Assembly (NCBI GenBank): GCA_023264015.1
Contig: JALQTJ010000005.1
Span: 1-64,000 of the forward strand
Source: Flavobacteriaceae bacterium
Lineage (GTDB): Bacteria > Bacteroidota > Bacteroidia > Flavobacteriales > Flavobacteriaceae
Length of the DNA stretch: 64,000 nucleotides
Reading direction: 5' to 3'
Part shown: one piece after another, positions 51,521 through 58,537 of the stretch
Numbering within the stretch: the first letter of the stretch is position 1
Layout of the letters: each line of letters opens with the position of its first letter
The notes under the pieces: model-generated
Told to the model about the DNA's origin: nothing
The model's input: the letters and a program-made list of their open reading frames with translations, nothing else
Databases searched by the model: none
Position numbers and translations under genes: made by a program

Positions 51521-52579
51521 TTAATCGAGCGTTTTGACCACGGCTTTAGGAGCCTCCTTTTTACTGCCATCAAAGCCACTCACGCCTCCCACAGTGGTGT
51601 ATTTCATCACGTACTTTTTATCAGGATGTATGCGTTGGTAGGCGCTTTGACACATGAGCGTGGCCTCGTGAAACCCACACAAGATGAGCTTTAGTTTTCC
51701 GGGATAGGTATTGACATCTCCAATGGCATACACCCCTGGAAGATTGGTCTGATAATCGAGCGTATTGTCTACTTTGATCGCATTTTTTTCGATCTCGAGC
51801 CCCCAGTCTGAAAGTGGACCCAACTTCGGAGACAAACCAAATAGCGGAATAAAGGCATCACAGGCAATTTCAGTACTCAGTCCGGTCTGAACATTTTCTA
51901 GGCTTATCGCTTCGAGTTGATCGCCCCCTTTGATAGCGTTGACCTCAGAAGGCGTGTACACCTTAATCTTGCCCTTCTTTTTGAGTTCGATTACTTTTTC
52001 AACAGAGTCTAGGGCTCCTCTAAATTCATTTCTGCGATGAACAAGATGAACTTCGCTTGCGACATCGGCTAAAAAGATAGACCAATCAAGCGCAGAATCC
52101 CCTCCACCGGCAATCACCACGCGCTTGTTTCTATATTGTTCTGGTTCTTTTACCAAGTAGGCTACCCCTTTATCTTCAAATTTTTCGAGGCCAGGAATTT
52201 CTGGTTTTCTGGGCTCAAAACTGCCCAAGCCACCGGCAATAGCTACTACCTTAGCCTTGTGCTTTGTTCCTTTGTTCGTGGTAACAATAAAAAAGTCGTC
52301 TTCGGTTCGCTCAAGGGTCTCAGCACGCTCACCCAAGGTGAATCCTGGTTGAAAAGGCTCAATTTGTTTCATGAGATTATCAACCAAGTCTCCCGCCAAC
52401 ACCTCAGGGTACCCCGGGATGTCATAGATGGGTTTCTTAGGATAAAGTTCGCTACACTGCCCTCCTGGTTGACCCAATGCATCGATAAGGTGGCATTTGA
52501 GCTGAAGCAGTCCTGCTTCAAAAACAGTGAACAATCCAGTGGGCCCGGCGCCTATGATAAGTATATCTGTGCTGATCAT
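51521..52579 (-). CDS. ferredoxin-NADP reductase, thioredoxin reductase-like type
   Basis: A 352-residue flavoprotein. FAD motif IIGAGPTGLFTVFEAG at residues 7-22, GQPGGQCSELYPKKPIYDIP, NADPH motif VVIAGGGDSALDW, and VYAIGDVNTYPG. It has no CxxC redox pair, which separates it from thioredoxin reductase and fits the type 2 ferredoxin-NADP reductase found in Chlorobi, Bacillus and Bacteroidota. A C-terminal extension of about 40 residues is typical. It sits directly before a [2Fe-2S] ferredoxin gene, its probable partner, and after NifU and Mrp Fe-S genes. Confidence 0.9.
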   Translation of the reverse strand: MISTDILIIGAGPTGLFTVFEAGLLQLKCHLIDALGQPGGQCSELYPKKPIYDIPGYPEVLAGDLVDNLMKQIEPFQPGFTLGERAETLERTEDDFFIVTTNKGTKHKAKVVAIAGGLGSFEPRKPEIPGLEKFEDKGVAYLVKEPEQYRNKRVVIAGGGDSALDWSIFLADVASEVHLVHRRNEFRGALDSVEKVIELKKKGKIKVYTPSEVNAIKGGDQLEAISLENVQTGLSTEIACDAFIPLFGLSPKLGPLSDWGLEIEKNAIKVDNTLDYQTNLPGVYAIGDVNTYPGKLKLILCGFHEATLMCQSAYQRIHPDKKYVMKYTTVGGVSGFDGSKKEAPKAVVKTLD

Positions 52580-52592
52580 GCTCTTGATTTCA

Positions 52593-52832
52593 CTAGGCTA
52601 CATTCACGACCTCTTCAATCTGAGGCGCGTGTTTCTTGATGGTCATTTCGACACCGCTTTTCAGCGTCATCTGATTGACCGAGCAACCCATACAATTTCC
52701 TTCTAAACGGACCTTCACAGAGGTACCGTTATCTATAGAAACCAGCGAAATATCTCCTCCATCGTTCTGAAGAAAGGGTCTGATTTCGGCCAGCGCCTCT
52801 TCAACTTTGTGTTGTAATTCTTCTGTTGTCAT
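52593..52832 (-). CDS. NifU-like Fe-S scaffold/carrier protein
   Basis: A 79-residue protein equal to the NifU C-terminal (Nfu) domain. Cys47 and Cys50 in GNCMGCSVNQMTL would bind a [4Fe-4S] cluster between two subunits. EIRPFLQNDGGDISLV is also conserved. It carries clusters to target proteins. Its start follows directly after the Mrp stop with no spacer, and the ferredoxin reductase follows after 13 bases. Confidence 0.92.
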   Translation of the reverse strand: MTTEELQHKVEEALAEIRPFLQNDGGDISLVSIDNGTSVKVRLEGNCMGCSVNQMTLKSGVEMTIKKHAPQIEEVVNVA

Positions 52833-53984
52833 TTATTTAGCTCTAACAGCAGCACATCCTGCCATAGTGGTAATGCGAATCGCTTCTGTGGGCGGAAGCG
52901 TTTCGTTTCGTTTAACCAATTCAGCAACCATATTTCGGGTTACTTCGGTGAAGGCGTCTGCAACAGGACTATCTACTTGCAATGCAGCAGGTCTTCCGAC
53001 GTCTCCGGCTTCTCTTACACTCTGGACTAGAGGAAGCTCGCCCAAAAGAGGAATACCGCTGTCTTCAGCGAGATGACGTGCGCCCTTCTCTCCAAAAATA
53101 TAGTATTTATTCTCAGGCAGTTCTGCAGGAGTGAAATAAGACATGTTTTCTATAATCCCCAAGACCGGCACTTGAATAGCCTCTTGTTTAAACATCGCCA
53201 CCCCTTTGCGCGCATCGGCAAGTGCCACCTCTTGCGGAGTGCTGACAACCACCGCTCCAGTTACAGGCAGCGATTGCATTATACTCAAATGAATGTCTCC
53301 GGTACCTGGTGGCAAATCAACCACTAAGAAATCGAGCTCGCCCCAGTGTGCGTCAAATATCATCTGATTGAGCGCCTTTGCGGCCATTGGGCCTCTCCAA
53401 ATAACCGCCTGATCTTTTTCTGTAAAGAAACCGATCGACAAGAGTTTTACCCCGTAATTAGAGATAGGCTTCATCTTCGACTTGCCCTCGACCTCAATCG
53501 CCAGCGGCTTCTCGTTTTCTACATCAAACATGAGCGGCTGAGAAGGACCATAGATGTCAGCATCAAGTACTCCAACTTCAAATCCCATTTTTGCCAAAGA
53601 AACCGCAAGGTTAGCAGTGACGGTAGACTTTCCAACACCTCCCTTTCCAGAGGCTACGGCTATAATGTTCTTTATCCCCGGAATTGGCTTTCCTTTAATC
53701 AAATTCGAAGGCTGTCCTTCGGCTTTGGCAGGAGCCTCAACCTTAAGGTTTACTTTGATTTTAGCCTTTTCATATACCTGTTTATGAATCGCCTGTAAAA
53801 CAGATACCTCAAGCTTTTTTTTTGCTTGAAGACTTGGGTTATTGATCGTGACATCAACCTCTACCTCATCGCCAAAAATCTGGATGTTGGTGATGGCCTT
53901 GCTTTCAACGAGATTTTGCCCCTCTCCTGGGGCACTAATCGTTTCTAAGGCCTTTAAAATGTCGTCTTTCGTCATGCGTTTCAT
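52833..53984 (-). CDS. apbC: Mrp/ApbC family Fe-S cluster carrier ATPase
   Basis: I use ATG 53984 (MKRMTKDDIL), 383 residues, six bases after the -7 box; ATG 53975 and TTG 53993 are alternatives, but the latter begins inside the box. An N-terminal DUF59/MIP18-like domain (about 5-85) precedes the P-loop ATPase: deviant Walker A SGKGGVGKST, LDADIYGPSQP, DLPPGTGD, and ENMSYF (the CxxC in this region is absent, as in many Bacteroidota members, where ENMAYF-type sequences vary). It loads or transfers [4Fe-4S] clusters. It is the first gene of the operon with NifU, the ferredoxin reductase and ferredoxin. Confidence 0.87.
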   Translation of the reverse strand: MKRMTKDDILKALETISAPGEGQNLVESKAITNIQIFGDEVEVDVTINNPSLQAKKKLEVSVLQAIHKQVYEKAKIKVNLKVEAPAKAEGQPSNLIKGKPIPGIKNIIAVASGKGGVGKSTVTANLAVSLAKMGFEVGVLDADIYGPSQPLMFDVENEKPLAIEVEGKSKMKPISNYGVKLLSIGFFTEKDQAVIWRGPMAAKALNQMIFDAHWGELDFLVVDLPPGTGDIHLSIMQSLPVTGAVVVSTPQEVALADARKGVAMFKQEAIQVPVLGIIENMSYFTPAELPENKYYIFGEKGARHLAEDSGIPLLGELPLVQSVREAGDVGRPAALQVDSPVADAFTEVTRNMVAELVKRNETLPPTEAIRITTMAGCAAVRAK

Positions 53985-53990
53985 AGGATG

Positions 53991-53998
53991 CAAAGATA
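53991..53998 (-). promoter_or_regulatory. -7 promoter box of the Fe-S operon
   Basis: TATCTTTG on the minus strand, six bases before the chosen Mrp start and downstream of the preceding gene's stop at 54014. Used to choose the Mrp start. Confidence 0.55.
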
Positions 53999-54013
53999 CG
54001 CACGAAAATGTGG

Positions 54014-54340
54014 CTATAAAAGCGCTTCAGAGGGGTCCCAAAAGAGACGATCAAAGTCTTTGACTTGGTCGTCAACGACTTCGATTCCTTCATTTTCAAG
54101 CAACTGCTGCATTAAATGTACCCCCGGAAAATGATGCTTTCCGGTAAGCACTCCCATACGATTGACTACCCGATGCGCAGGAACCTCCTTAGAATGCGAC
54201 ATATTCATGGCGTAGCCCACCATTCTAGAACTTCGCGCCGCACCCAAGTATCGTGCAATTGCTCCGTAGCTCGTCACTCTGCCGTACGGTACTTGACGCA
54301 CTACCTCATAGACTTTTTCGTAAAAATCAGTGTTAGACAT
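54014..54340 (-). CDS. alkyltransferase-like (ATL) MGMT-family protein
   Basis: A 108-residue protein. It matches the DNA-binding domain of O6-alkylguanine transferases (VPYGRVTSYGAIARYLG and RMVGYAMNMS), but the active-site PCHRV is PAHRV with Ala55 in place of Cys, and GVLTGKHHFPG follows. ATL proteins bind alkylated guanine without repairing it and hand it to nucleotide excision repair. It overlaps the upstream LysE gene by eight bases. The missing Cys is the family hallmark, not a defect. Confidence 0.9.
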   Translation of the reverse strand: MSNTDFYEKVYEVVRQVPYGRVTSYGAIARYLGAARSSRMVGYAMNMSHSKEVPAHRVVNRMGVLTGKHHFPGVHLMQQLLENEGIEVVDDQVKDFDRLFWDPSEALL

Positions 54341-54950
54341 AAGACCAAATCAGACGTACCAAAGAGACAACGGCCAACGCGAGCATAACAAAACCAATCA
54401 TACGGTTTGAACGTTTTTGAAAACTCAGATCGTCAAAATGTATTTTCGAACTCCCGTAACTGTATCCAAAAAGCACGGTAGCCGTTCCGCTCAAAGCTGC
54501 AGCTGCAAATACTAAAGTTTCTGACGGAGCTAAGCGCACTAGAGAGGCATTGCGCATCACCGCATGCAATACCGCGTAAAAAGGAATGTTGAGCACGTTC
54601 AAAGCCCCCATAACAGCACCTCTCAAAAAGAAATTGCGCTGATTCTTTAACGTCTCAACGCTCTTTTGAGAACGATTGAAAAAATACCAGGTCAAAAGCG
54701 AGAAAATACCAATACCCAACCATAGAAAATTGCGCTGCACCTCTGGATTTTCATAGACAAACTTAGAGAACACAGCAGCGGCCCAAGCCTCAAATGCAAT
54801 GACAGTAGCAACCCCAGCAATAAACCTGAAAGCCGCACCCGATCCATGAGCTACTCGAATACGGGCCGCATTCATGTTTAGCAAACCTGGTGGCAGTGTT
54901 GCACCAGCAGAGGCCGCGAAGGCTATAGCGAACAGAATGAAGTAGGCCAA
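54333..54950 (-). CDS. LysE family transporter
   Basis: A 205-residue protein with six hydrophobic segments. The N-terminal SAGATLPPGLLNMNAARIRV matches the conserved GxxPGP-like loop of LysE/RhtB-type exporters, here with Pro-Pro-Gly. They export amino acids or related compounds. It lies three bases after trmB and overlaps the ATL gene by eight bases, so the three genes form one operon without an obvious shared function. Confidence 0.75.
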   Translation of the reverse strand: MAYFILFAIAFAASAGATLPPGLLNMNAARIRVAHGSGAAFRFIAGVATVIAFEAWAAAVFSKFVYENPEVQRNFLWLGIGIFSLLTWYFFNRSQKSVETLKNQRNFFLRGAVMGALNVLNIPFYAVLHAVMRNASLVRLAPSETLVFAAAALSGTATVLFGYSYGSSKIHFDDLSFQKRSNRMIGFVMLALAVVSLVRLIWSYV

Positions 54951-54953
54951 GGA

Positions 54954-55619
54954 TTAAAGTTTAAAACTAAGGTAAGTGATTGGCACGCCCCTTTCAAGGT
55001 ACTGACTTTCATAAAAAGTTTGAACTGAGGTAACGATGTCAGGGCTGCCTCCAAGGCGGTATACATCGTGGTTTGAATAAACGATCTCTTTGCCCATTCC
55101 CTGTAACAACCCAATGGTGTATCCGTGCATAAAGGCGCTGTCGGTTTTCAGATGCACCAATCCTTCTAGCTTTAAGATCGCCCTGTAACGGGCCAGAAAT
55201 GCAGCATTCGTTAATCGGTGTTTGGTGCGCTTGTATTTAATCTGTGGATCTGGAAAGGTGATCCAAATCTCACTCACCTCTTGAGGTTTGAAGGCGTAAT
55301 CAATGAGCTCTATAGACATGCGCAAGAAGTGCACATTTTGAAGCCCTTCTTCAATGGCGGTCTTTGCACCGCGCCAAAGTCTTGCTCCCTTAATGTCGAT
55401 TCCGATGAAGTTTTTTTCGGGATAGCGTCGCGCGAGAGCCAAGGTGTACTCTCCCTTACCGCACCCGAGCTCTAGCACTATTGGATTTTCGTTACCGAAG
55501 ACATCCGTCCAATTGGTGCTCAACACTACACCATTTAAAAGGTCTTCACGTAAAGGTTGCGTTACGTTTACAAAACCTTCATTTTCTCTGAACCGCTTTA
55601 ACTTATTTTTACTTCCCAA
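54954..55619 (-). CDS. trmB: tRNA (guanine-N7-)-methyltransferase
   Basis: A 221-residue protein. The SAM-binding motif VLELGCGKGEYTLALARR, then NFIGIDIKGARLW, and the TrmB signature ITFPDPQIKYKRTKHRLTN are clear, with the late LHLKTDS-type strand as VHLKTDSAFM. It methylates G46 in the variable loop of tRNAs. It starts a small minus-strand operon with LysE and the ATL protein. Confidence 0.94.
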   Translation of the reverse strand: MGSKNKLKRFRENEGFVNVTQPLREDLLNGVVLSTNWTDVFGNENPIVLELGCGKGEYTLALARRYPEKNFIGIDIKGARLWRGAKTAIEEGLQNVHFLRMSIELIDYAFKPQEVSEIWITFPDPQIKYKRTKHRLTNAAFLARYRAILKLEGLVHLKTDSAFMHGYTIGLLQGMGKEIVYSNHDVYRLGGSPDIVTSVQTFYESQYLERGVPITYLSFKL

Positions 55620-55639
55620 GAGCTAGAACTTTCTAGTCG

Positions 55640-55647
55640 CAAATCTA
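55640..55647 (-). promoter_or_regulatory. -7 promoter box of trmB
   Basis: TAGATTTG on the minus strand, an exact TAnnTTTG box, 20 bases before the trmB start. It lies in the 48-base region between trmB and the divergent glycosyltransferase gene. Confidence 0.5.
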
Positions 55648-55667
55648 ATCAATACCCGGCAACGGCG

Positions 55668-56735
55668 ATGAATCTGAGTCAGCATACGCTTCTGGTTGCC
55701 CCGCTCAACTGGGGTCTCGGGCACAGTACACGATGTATCCCTATCATAAAGGCGCTTCTCGATAGAGGTGCCAATGTAGTAATCGCCTCTGATGGCGTTG
55801 CGCTGGGCTTACTCAAAAAAGAGTTTCCTGAGCTGACCGCTTACGAACTATCGTCCTACCGCATCAGTTACGCCAAAAACGGACGGCTATTTAAGCTAAA
55901 GATGGTTCTCAATAGCTATAAGATTTTATGGGCCATGTACAAAGAACGCCAAGAGATCAAGCGTATCGTAAGGGCTGAAAAGATCACCGGATTGATCTCT
56001 GACAATCGTCTAGGGGTGTATTGCAAAGGGATCACCAATGTGTTCATCACCCACCAATTGAGAGTGCTTTCAGGAAGCACTACCGCCATCAGCTCAAAAA
56101 TGCATCAGCAGATTTTTAAAAAATACGATGCCGTTTGGGTTCCCGACTTTGAATCTTCTTCGAATCTGACCGGCAAACTCGGACACCTCGACAAAAAGCC
56201 AAACAACCTCGTCTATCTCGGACCCCTAAGTCGATTTAAGAAGAAAAAAGAACCCATCGCCTACGATCTCTTAGCACTATTGTCAGGGCCAGAGCCACAG
56301 CGCAGCATGCTAGAAGAAAAACTCCTTGGTGAGCTGAAATCATTCAAAGGGCAGGCCATAATGGTACGCGGCGTCATTGAAGAAGAGCAAAAATTCGAGG
56401 ATCTACAGCTTGATGACGGAAGTTTAAAGGTGGTCAATTACATGCAGTCTGAAGAGCTCATGTCGACCGTACGCCAAAGTGCTATGGTACTGTGTCGTTC
56501 AGGCTACACCACAGTAATGGACCTAGCCAAATTAGGAAAGAAGGCCTTCTTTATTCCTACTCCAGGTCAATACGAGCAGCTGCATATTGCCGAACGTCTT
56601 GATGCCCAAAAAATAGTTCCGAGTTGCCATCAAGATGAATTTACGCTTGAACAGCTCGAGCGTATTGAAAGTTACAGCGGCTTAGCAGTCTTTAGTTCAG
56701 AAGTAGACTTTGATTCGGTATTCTCGATCTTCTGA
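55668..56735 (+). CDS. MurG-like glycosyltransferase (GT-B fold)
   Basis: A 355-residue protein. APLNWGLGHSTRCIPIIKAL is the N-terminal Gly-rich/acceptor loop of MurG-like GT-B enzymes; VLCRSGYTTVMDLAKLGKKA and IPTPGQYEQLHIAERL form the C-terminal nucleotide-sugar site. The donor and acceptor are unknown. It is a single gene between trmB and the two-component system; its 3' end overlaps the kinase gene by 64 bases, the longest convergent overlap here. Confidence 0.85.
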   Translation: MNLSQHTLLVAPLNWGLGHSTRCIPIIKALLDRGANVVIASDGVALGLLKKEFPELTAYELSSYRISYAKNGRLFKLKMVLNSYKILWAMYKERQEIKRIVRAEKITGLISDNRLGVYCKGITNVFITHQLRVLSGSTTAISSKMHQQIFKKYDAVWVPDFESSSNLTGKLGHLDKKPNNLVYLGPLSRFKKKKEPIAYDLLALLSGPEPQRSMLEEKLLGELKSFKGQAIMVRGVIEEEQKFEDLQLDDGSLKVVNYMQSEELMSTVRQSAMVLCRSGYTTVMDLAKLGKKAFFIPTPGQYEQLHIAERLDAQKIVPSCHQDEFTLEQLERIESYSGLAVFSSEVDFDSVFSIF

Positions 56736-57763
56736 AGGGTGAATGAGAACTCTGAGCCCACACCTGGTTCACTCTCAACATAAATACGTTCTCCGTGAGC
56801 TTCTACAATATGCTTCACTATAGAAAGCCCCAAACCTGACCCTCCTTCTTTTCTAGATCCACTCTTGTCTACCCTGTAGAAGCGCTCAAAAAGACGTGGC
56901 AAATGCTCTCGACTGATCCCATCTCCATTATCAGTGACCCTCACAATCACCTTGTCTTTTACCAAATCTTCAACACTCACCTCAGTAGTGCCATTGGCAT
57001 GACCGTACTTAATTGAATTTTCGATGAGGTTCGCAAGAACATGTTCTATCTTTTCGTAATCGGCAAGAACTTCTACCGGATTGGGATAAGGGCGATCAAA
57101 AATGAGCGCAATATTCTTTTTACCGGCTTTCATTTCGAGCATCTCAAAGACACTTTGAATAAGTTCTATAATATCCATCGGTTGTTTCACCACCTGTTGG
57201 GTGCCCGACTCTAACTTGGTAATGGTATCTAAATCTTTAACGATGTACAAAAGACGGTCAACCGCTTTATTAGTGCGCTCTAGGTACTTCTTTCTGATCT
57301 TTTTATCGTCCATCGCTCCGTCGAGCAGCGTGAGAATATAGCCTTGAATAGTGAATAGGGGTGTCTTCATCTCATGAGCTACATTACCCAGAAAGTCTTT
57401 GCGGTATTCTTCCTGAATTTTGAGTGTTTCTATTTCAACCTTTTTACCACGGGCAAACTTTTCAATATCCGATGTCAATGACTCTAGATCAGTGCTCACA
57501 CTGTTCCCTGAAAAACGGATTCCTTCTAGAAGAGAGACTTCTTTGTAAACGTTTTTGATCAATCGAAGTACATAGTTCTCTACCCCTGATCTAAGAGATA
57601 AGAAAGCAATTGCAAAAAGAAGAATAAAAAAAACAGCAAGTACCCAGTAAGCAGTTAAGGAGGCGAAAAAAAAGACTATAGATAAGACAGCAGTTGCTGT
57701 AAGTGAAATATAGAATGCGTATTTCAGCGCAAATGAATTCGCATTTTTATAATTACCCGCCAT
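56672..57763 (-). CDS. PhoR-like sensor histidine kinase
   Basis: A 363-residue kinase. Two membrane helices (about 14-32 and 36-56) are joined by almost no loop, so there is no periplasmic sensor domain, as in PhoR-type kinases that sense through other proteins. The dimerisation domain has the phospho-acceptor His in FLGNVAHEMKTPLF; the ATPase domain shows the N box LANLIENSIKYG, G1 VTDNGDGIS, the F box LFERFYRVD and G2 GGSGLGLSIVKHIVEAH. It phosphorylates the response regulator whose gene ends six bases upstream. Residues after about 345 lie in the overlap with the glycosyltransferase gene. Confidence 0.88.
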   Translation of the reverse strand: MAGNYKNANSFALKYAFYISLTATAVLSIVFFFASLTAYWVLAVFFILLFAIAFLSLRSGVENYVLRLIKNVYKEVSLLEGIRFSGNSVSTDLESLTSDIEKFARGKKVEIETLKIQEEYRKDFLGNVAHEMKTPLFTIQGYILTLLDGAMDDKKIRKKYLERTNKAVDRLLYIVKDLDTITKLESGTQQVVKQPMDIIELIQSVFEMLEMKAGKKNIALIFDRPYPNPVEVLADYEKIEHVLANLIENSIKYGHANGTTEVSVEDLVKDKVIVRVTDNGDGISREHLPRLFERFYRVDKSGSRKEGGSGLGLSIVKHIVEAHGERIYVESEPGVGSEFSFTLQKIENTESKSTSELKTAKPL

Positions 57764-57768
57764 AGGGT

Positions 57769-58452
57769 TTAAAGTACGAATTTATAACCTACTCCTTTTA
57801 CGGTCTTAAAGTGATCGTCTCCAATTTTTTCTCTGAGTTTACGTATGTGAACATCAATCGTCCGACCGCCAACGACAACTTCATTACCCCATACTTTTTC
57901 AAGAATGACTTCACGTTTAAATACTTTATCAGGCTTAGAGGTGAGTAAAGCTAGAAGTTCAAACTCCTTTCGCGGCAAGACCATTTCCTCGCCTTTATTT
58001 ACCACCTTATATTCTTCTCGATTGATGATGAGATCTCCAACTTTCATAATCTCATCTTCTTTCTTCTGCTCTTTACTTCTTCTGAGTAAGGCCTTCACTT
58101 TAGACATTAAAACCTTTGGCTTAATGGGCTTTTGAATATAATCATCGGCTCCTGCCTCAAAGCCTGCCAACTGAGAATAGTCTTCACCCCTAGCCGTTAA
58201 AAAGGTAATAATAGTATGCTCTAACCCTGGCGTGTTACGCATAATCTCGCACGCCTCAATACCATCCATTTCTGGCATCATGACATCTAGGATCACGAGG
58301 TGAGGTTGCTTCTTTTTAGCTTTAGAGACCGCTTCAACCCCATTTTTGGCTGTGTACACCTGGTATCCCTCTAGGGATAGGTTGTAACCCACTATTTCTA
58401 AAATGTCTTGCTCGTCGTCAACGAGCAAAATACGAATGTCTTCTTTTTTCAT
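57769..58452 (-). CDS. OmpR/PhoB family response regulator
   Basis: A 227-residue regulator. The receiver has the acidic pocket LLVDDEQD (Asp12, Asp13), phospho-acceptor Asp56 (LVILDVMMPEMDG), Thr in FLTARGED and Lys in YIQKPIKPKVL. The C-terminal winged helix carries LPRKEFELLALLTSKPDKVF, VWGNEVVVGGRTIDVHIRKL and the closing GVGYKF. Together with the loopless kinase it most resembles PhoB-PhoR of Bacteroidota. It would control transcription, perhaps of the downstream-lying TonB receptor/beta-helix pair, which is the next transcription unit upstream on the same strand. Confidence 0.9.
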   Translation of the reverse strand: MKKEDIRILLVDDEQDILEIVGYNLSLEGYQVYTAKNGVEAVSKAKKKQPHLVILDVMMPEMDGIEACEIMRNTPGLEHTIITFLTARGEDYSQLAGFEAGADDYIQKPIKPKVLMSKVKALLRRSKEQKKEDEIMKVGDLIINREEYKVVNKGEEMVLPRKEFELLALLTSKPDKVFKREVILEKVWGNEVVVGGRTIDVHIRKLREKIGDDHFKTVKGVGYKFVL

Positions 58453-58537
58453 TTTTGAAGAAGTTAGCTCTCTAAGTTACGCATTCGTGTTAAGAGCGCA
58501 CTGCTTACAATATTTTGGTCGCAAAACCCGTAGGTCC

